Below, one piece after another: positions 62,393 through 64,000 of a DNA stretch of 64,000 nucleotides. The notes below the pieces were generated by a model, which was given only the letters and a program-made list of their open reading frames with translations, was not told the DNA's origin and made no database searches. Location: contig NZ_CP147913.1 of the NCBI RefSeq assembly GCF_037414475.1, forward strand, positions 7,128,001-7,192,000, in the 5' to 3' direction. The position numbers were made by a program, and so were the translations under genes. Origin of the DNA: Myxococcus stipitatus (GTDB lineage Bacteria; Myxococcota; Myxococcia; Myxococcales; Myxococcaceae). The number at the start of each line of letters is the position of its first letter. Position 1 is the first letter of the stretch.

Positions 62393-64000
62393 TGGCCATC
62401 AAGCTTGAAGAGCTCGAGGCGAAGCAGGGCTTCTCCCTCCAGGTGGAGGACGGTGTCGCCGTCATCACCTTCGACCTGCCGGACTCGGCCGTGAACACGC
62501 TGTCCCCGGAGGTCGCCACCGCCTTCACGCGCCTCTTGGATGAAGTCGAGCGCGAGCCCTCGGTGAAGTCCGTGGTCTTCCTCTCCGGCAAGAAGGACTC
62601 CTTCGTGGCCGGGGCGAAGCTGGACCTCTTCCAGGAGGTCAAGACGGCGGAGGAGGCGGCCGCCATCAGCCGGCAAGGGCAGGAGAGCTTCGACCGGCTG
62701 GAGGCCTTCCCCAAGCCCATCATCGCGGCCATCCATGGCGCGTGCCTGGGCGGCGGGCTGGAGTGGGCGCTGGCGTGCCGCTATCGCATCGCCACGGACA
62801 GCCCCAAGACGACGCTGGGACTGCCCGAGGTGCAGCTGGGCGTGATTCCGGGTGCCGGTGGCACGCAGCGGCTGCCCGCGCTCATTGGCGCGCAGGCGGC
62901 GCTGGACCTCATCCTCGCGGGCAAGAGCGTCAAGCCGTCCAAGGCGCGCAAGCTGGGCATCGTCGACGAGGTGGTGCCCGTGCCAATCCTTCGCGCCGTG
63001 GCGCTCCAGCGCGCACGGGAGCTGGCGGAGGGCACGCTCAAGCCCGAGCGGGCCCGGGGACAGGGGGGCAAGGCCGGAGGGCAGAAGGGGCTCGCGGGCT
63101 TCTTCCAGGGACTTGCGAGCAAGGAGCTGTGGGCGGAGGTGGCGCTGGAGGACAACCCGCTGGGCCGCAAGCTCCTCTTCGACCAGGCGCGCAAGCAGCT
63201 CTTGAAGAAGACGCGCGGCAAGTACCCCGCGCCGGAGAAGGCCCTCCAGGTGATTCGCGTGGGGCTCGAGTCCGGGCGCAAGGCGGGCCTGGAGGCGGAG
63301 GCGCGCGCGTTCGGCGAACTGGTGACGTCGGACGTGTCCAAGCGGCTGGTGGAGATCTTCTTCGCCACCACGGCGCTGAAGAAGGAGAACGGCACGGCGG
63401 ACCCCAGCGTGAAGCCGCGCGAGGTGAAGAAGGTGGGCGTGCTGGGCGGCGGGCTGATGGGCGGCGGCATCGCCTACGTGGCCGGGGTGCTCCAGGGCGC
63501 GCAGGTGCGGGTGAAGGACAAGGACGATGCGGGTGTCGGCCGCGCGATGAAGCAGGTGCAGGGCATCCTGGATGAGCGGGTGCGCCGGCGCTCACTCACG
63601 TGGCGCGAGGCCGCCGCGAAGCAGGCGCACATCACCGCGGGCACGGACTACAGCGGCTTCAAGTCCGCGGACCTGGTCATCGAGGCGGTGTTCGAGGACC
63701 TCAAGCTCAAGCACCGGCTCCTCGCGGAGGTGGAGGCCGTCACCCGGCCCGACGCCATCTTCGCGTCCAACACCTCCAGCATCCCGATTACCGAGCTGGC
63801 CAAGGGCAGTCAGCGGCCCTCGCAGGTCATCGGCATGCATTACTTCAGCCCGGTCCACAAGATGCCGCTGCTGGAGGTCATCACCCATGCGGGCACCGCG
63901 GACTGGGTGACGGCCACGTGTGTGGAGGTGGGGCGCAAGCAGGGCAAGACGGTCATCGTGGTGAACGACGGCCCGGGCTTCTACACCTCGCGCATCCTCG
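62392..64000 (+). CDS. fadJ: fatty-acid oxidation complex alpha subunit FadJ/FadB (3' partial)
   Basis: The frame from ATG 62392 is open to the window end (536 residues seen), so the gene is cut by the window. Residues about 15-190 are the enoyl-CoA hydratase domain: HGACLGGGLEWALACRYR with its Glu and LPEVQLGVIPGAGGTQR with the second. From about 345 the 3-hydroxyacyl-CoA dehydrogenase domain begins (VGVLGGGLMGGGIAYVAG, an NAD-binding Gly loop); GMHYFSPVHK holds its catalytic His. The one-base overlap with fadI shows a fadI-fadJ operon. It catalyses hydration and oxidation in beta-oxidation. Confidence 0.92.
   Translation, partial: MAIKLEELEAKQGFSLQVEDGVAVITFDLPDSAVNTLSPEVATAFTRLLDEVEREPSVKSVVFLSGKKDSFVAGAKLDLFQEVKTAEEAAAISRQGQESFDRLEAFPKPIIAAIHGACLGGGLEWALACRYRIATDSPKTTLGLPEVQLGVIPGAGGTQRLPALIGAQAALDLILAGKSVKPSKARKLGIVDEVVPVPILRAVALQRARELAEGTLKPERARGQGGKAGGQKGLAGFFQGLASKELWAEVALEDNPLGRKLLFDQARKQLLKKTRGKYPAPEKALQVIRVGLESGRKAGLEAEARAFGELVTSDVSKRLVEIFFATTALKKENGTADPSVKPREVKKVGVLGGGLMGGGIAYVAGVLQGAQVRVKDKDDAGVGRAMKQVQGILDERVRRRSLTWREAAAKQAHITAGTDYSGFKSADLVIEAVFEDLKLKHRLLAEVEAVTRPDAIFASNTSSIPITELAKGSQRPSQVIGMHYFSPVHKMPLLEVITHAGTADWVTATCVEVGRKQGKTVIVVNDGPGFYTSRIL

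Overview
The window is a high-GC, gene-dense stretch of a delta-proteobacterium-like genome, most probably a myxobacterium of the Myxococcaceae. The grounds are very strong third-position G/C, many lipoproteins with short lipoboxes, Cys-rich secreted proteins of the CGTGQVCSAG type, a LytS/LytTR pair and a DUF4157 protein attached to a contractile injection system. No species can be fixed from the sequence alone.

Layout. (1) 1-17.3 kb, + strand: the distal half of an extracellular contractile injection system (eCIS, Afp/PVC-like) operon. In order it holds the spike (5' end outside the window), PAAR tip, gp25 baseplate protein, gpJ-like and Afp12-like baseplate proteins, a 904-residue protein of unknown fold, an Afp14-like tape measure, an AAA+ ATPase and a 1398-residue DUF4157 (eCIS core domain) protein that is the likely cargo. 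(2) 17.3-28.3 kb: accessory genes, including small lipoproteins, an LRR protein, an RluA-like protein without the catalytic Asp, a tandemly duplicated secreted 263-residue protein, and two genes broken by single-base indels. (3) 28.5-38.1 kb: a LytS-type histidine kinase and LytTR regulator, a TPR lipoprotein, a DUF899 gene divergent from a winged-helix regulator, a beta-propeller protein, a serine beta-lactamase-family lipoprotein, a LytTR remnant, and a Cys-rich lipoprotein interrupted by an in-frame TGA. (4) 38.2-42.3 kb: a fatty-acid desaturase divergent from a TetR regulator over three phased 10-bp repeats, a beta-helix lipoprotein, and a stand-alone CheD-like deamidase homologue. (5) 42.9-43.2 kb: tRNA-Val and tRNA-Asp with a promoter and a terminator.

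(6) 43.3-58.1 kb: a starch/maltodextrin locus in two divergent operons. Leftward run malK, a malE-malF fusion, malG and a nine-repeat lipoprotein. Rightward run a lipoprotein GlgX/isoamylase-like enzyme, an outer-membrane barrel and a lipoprotein alpha-amylase with a C-terminal starch-binding domain. Together these would hydrolyse starch at the surface, pass dextrins through the outer membrane and import them by ABC transport. (7) 58.1-64 kb: hemE, a secreted CARDB-like protein, and fadI-fadJ for fatty-acid beta-oxidation, the last running off the window.

Three single-base indels at G/C runs between 21.3 and 24.4 kb and the TGA at 37435 are either real lesions or sequencing errors; read data would decide.
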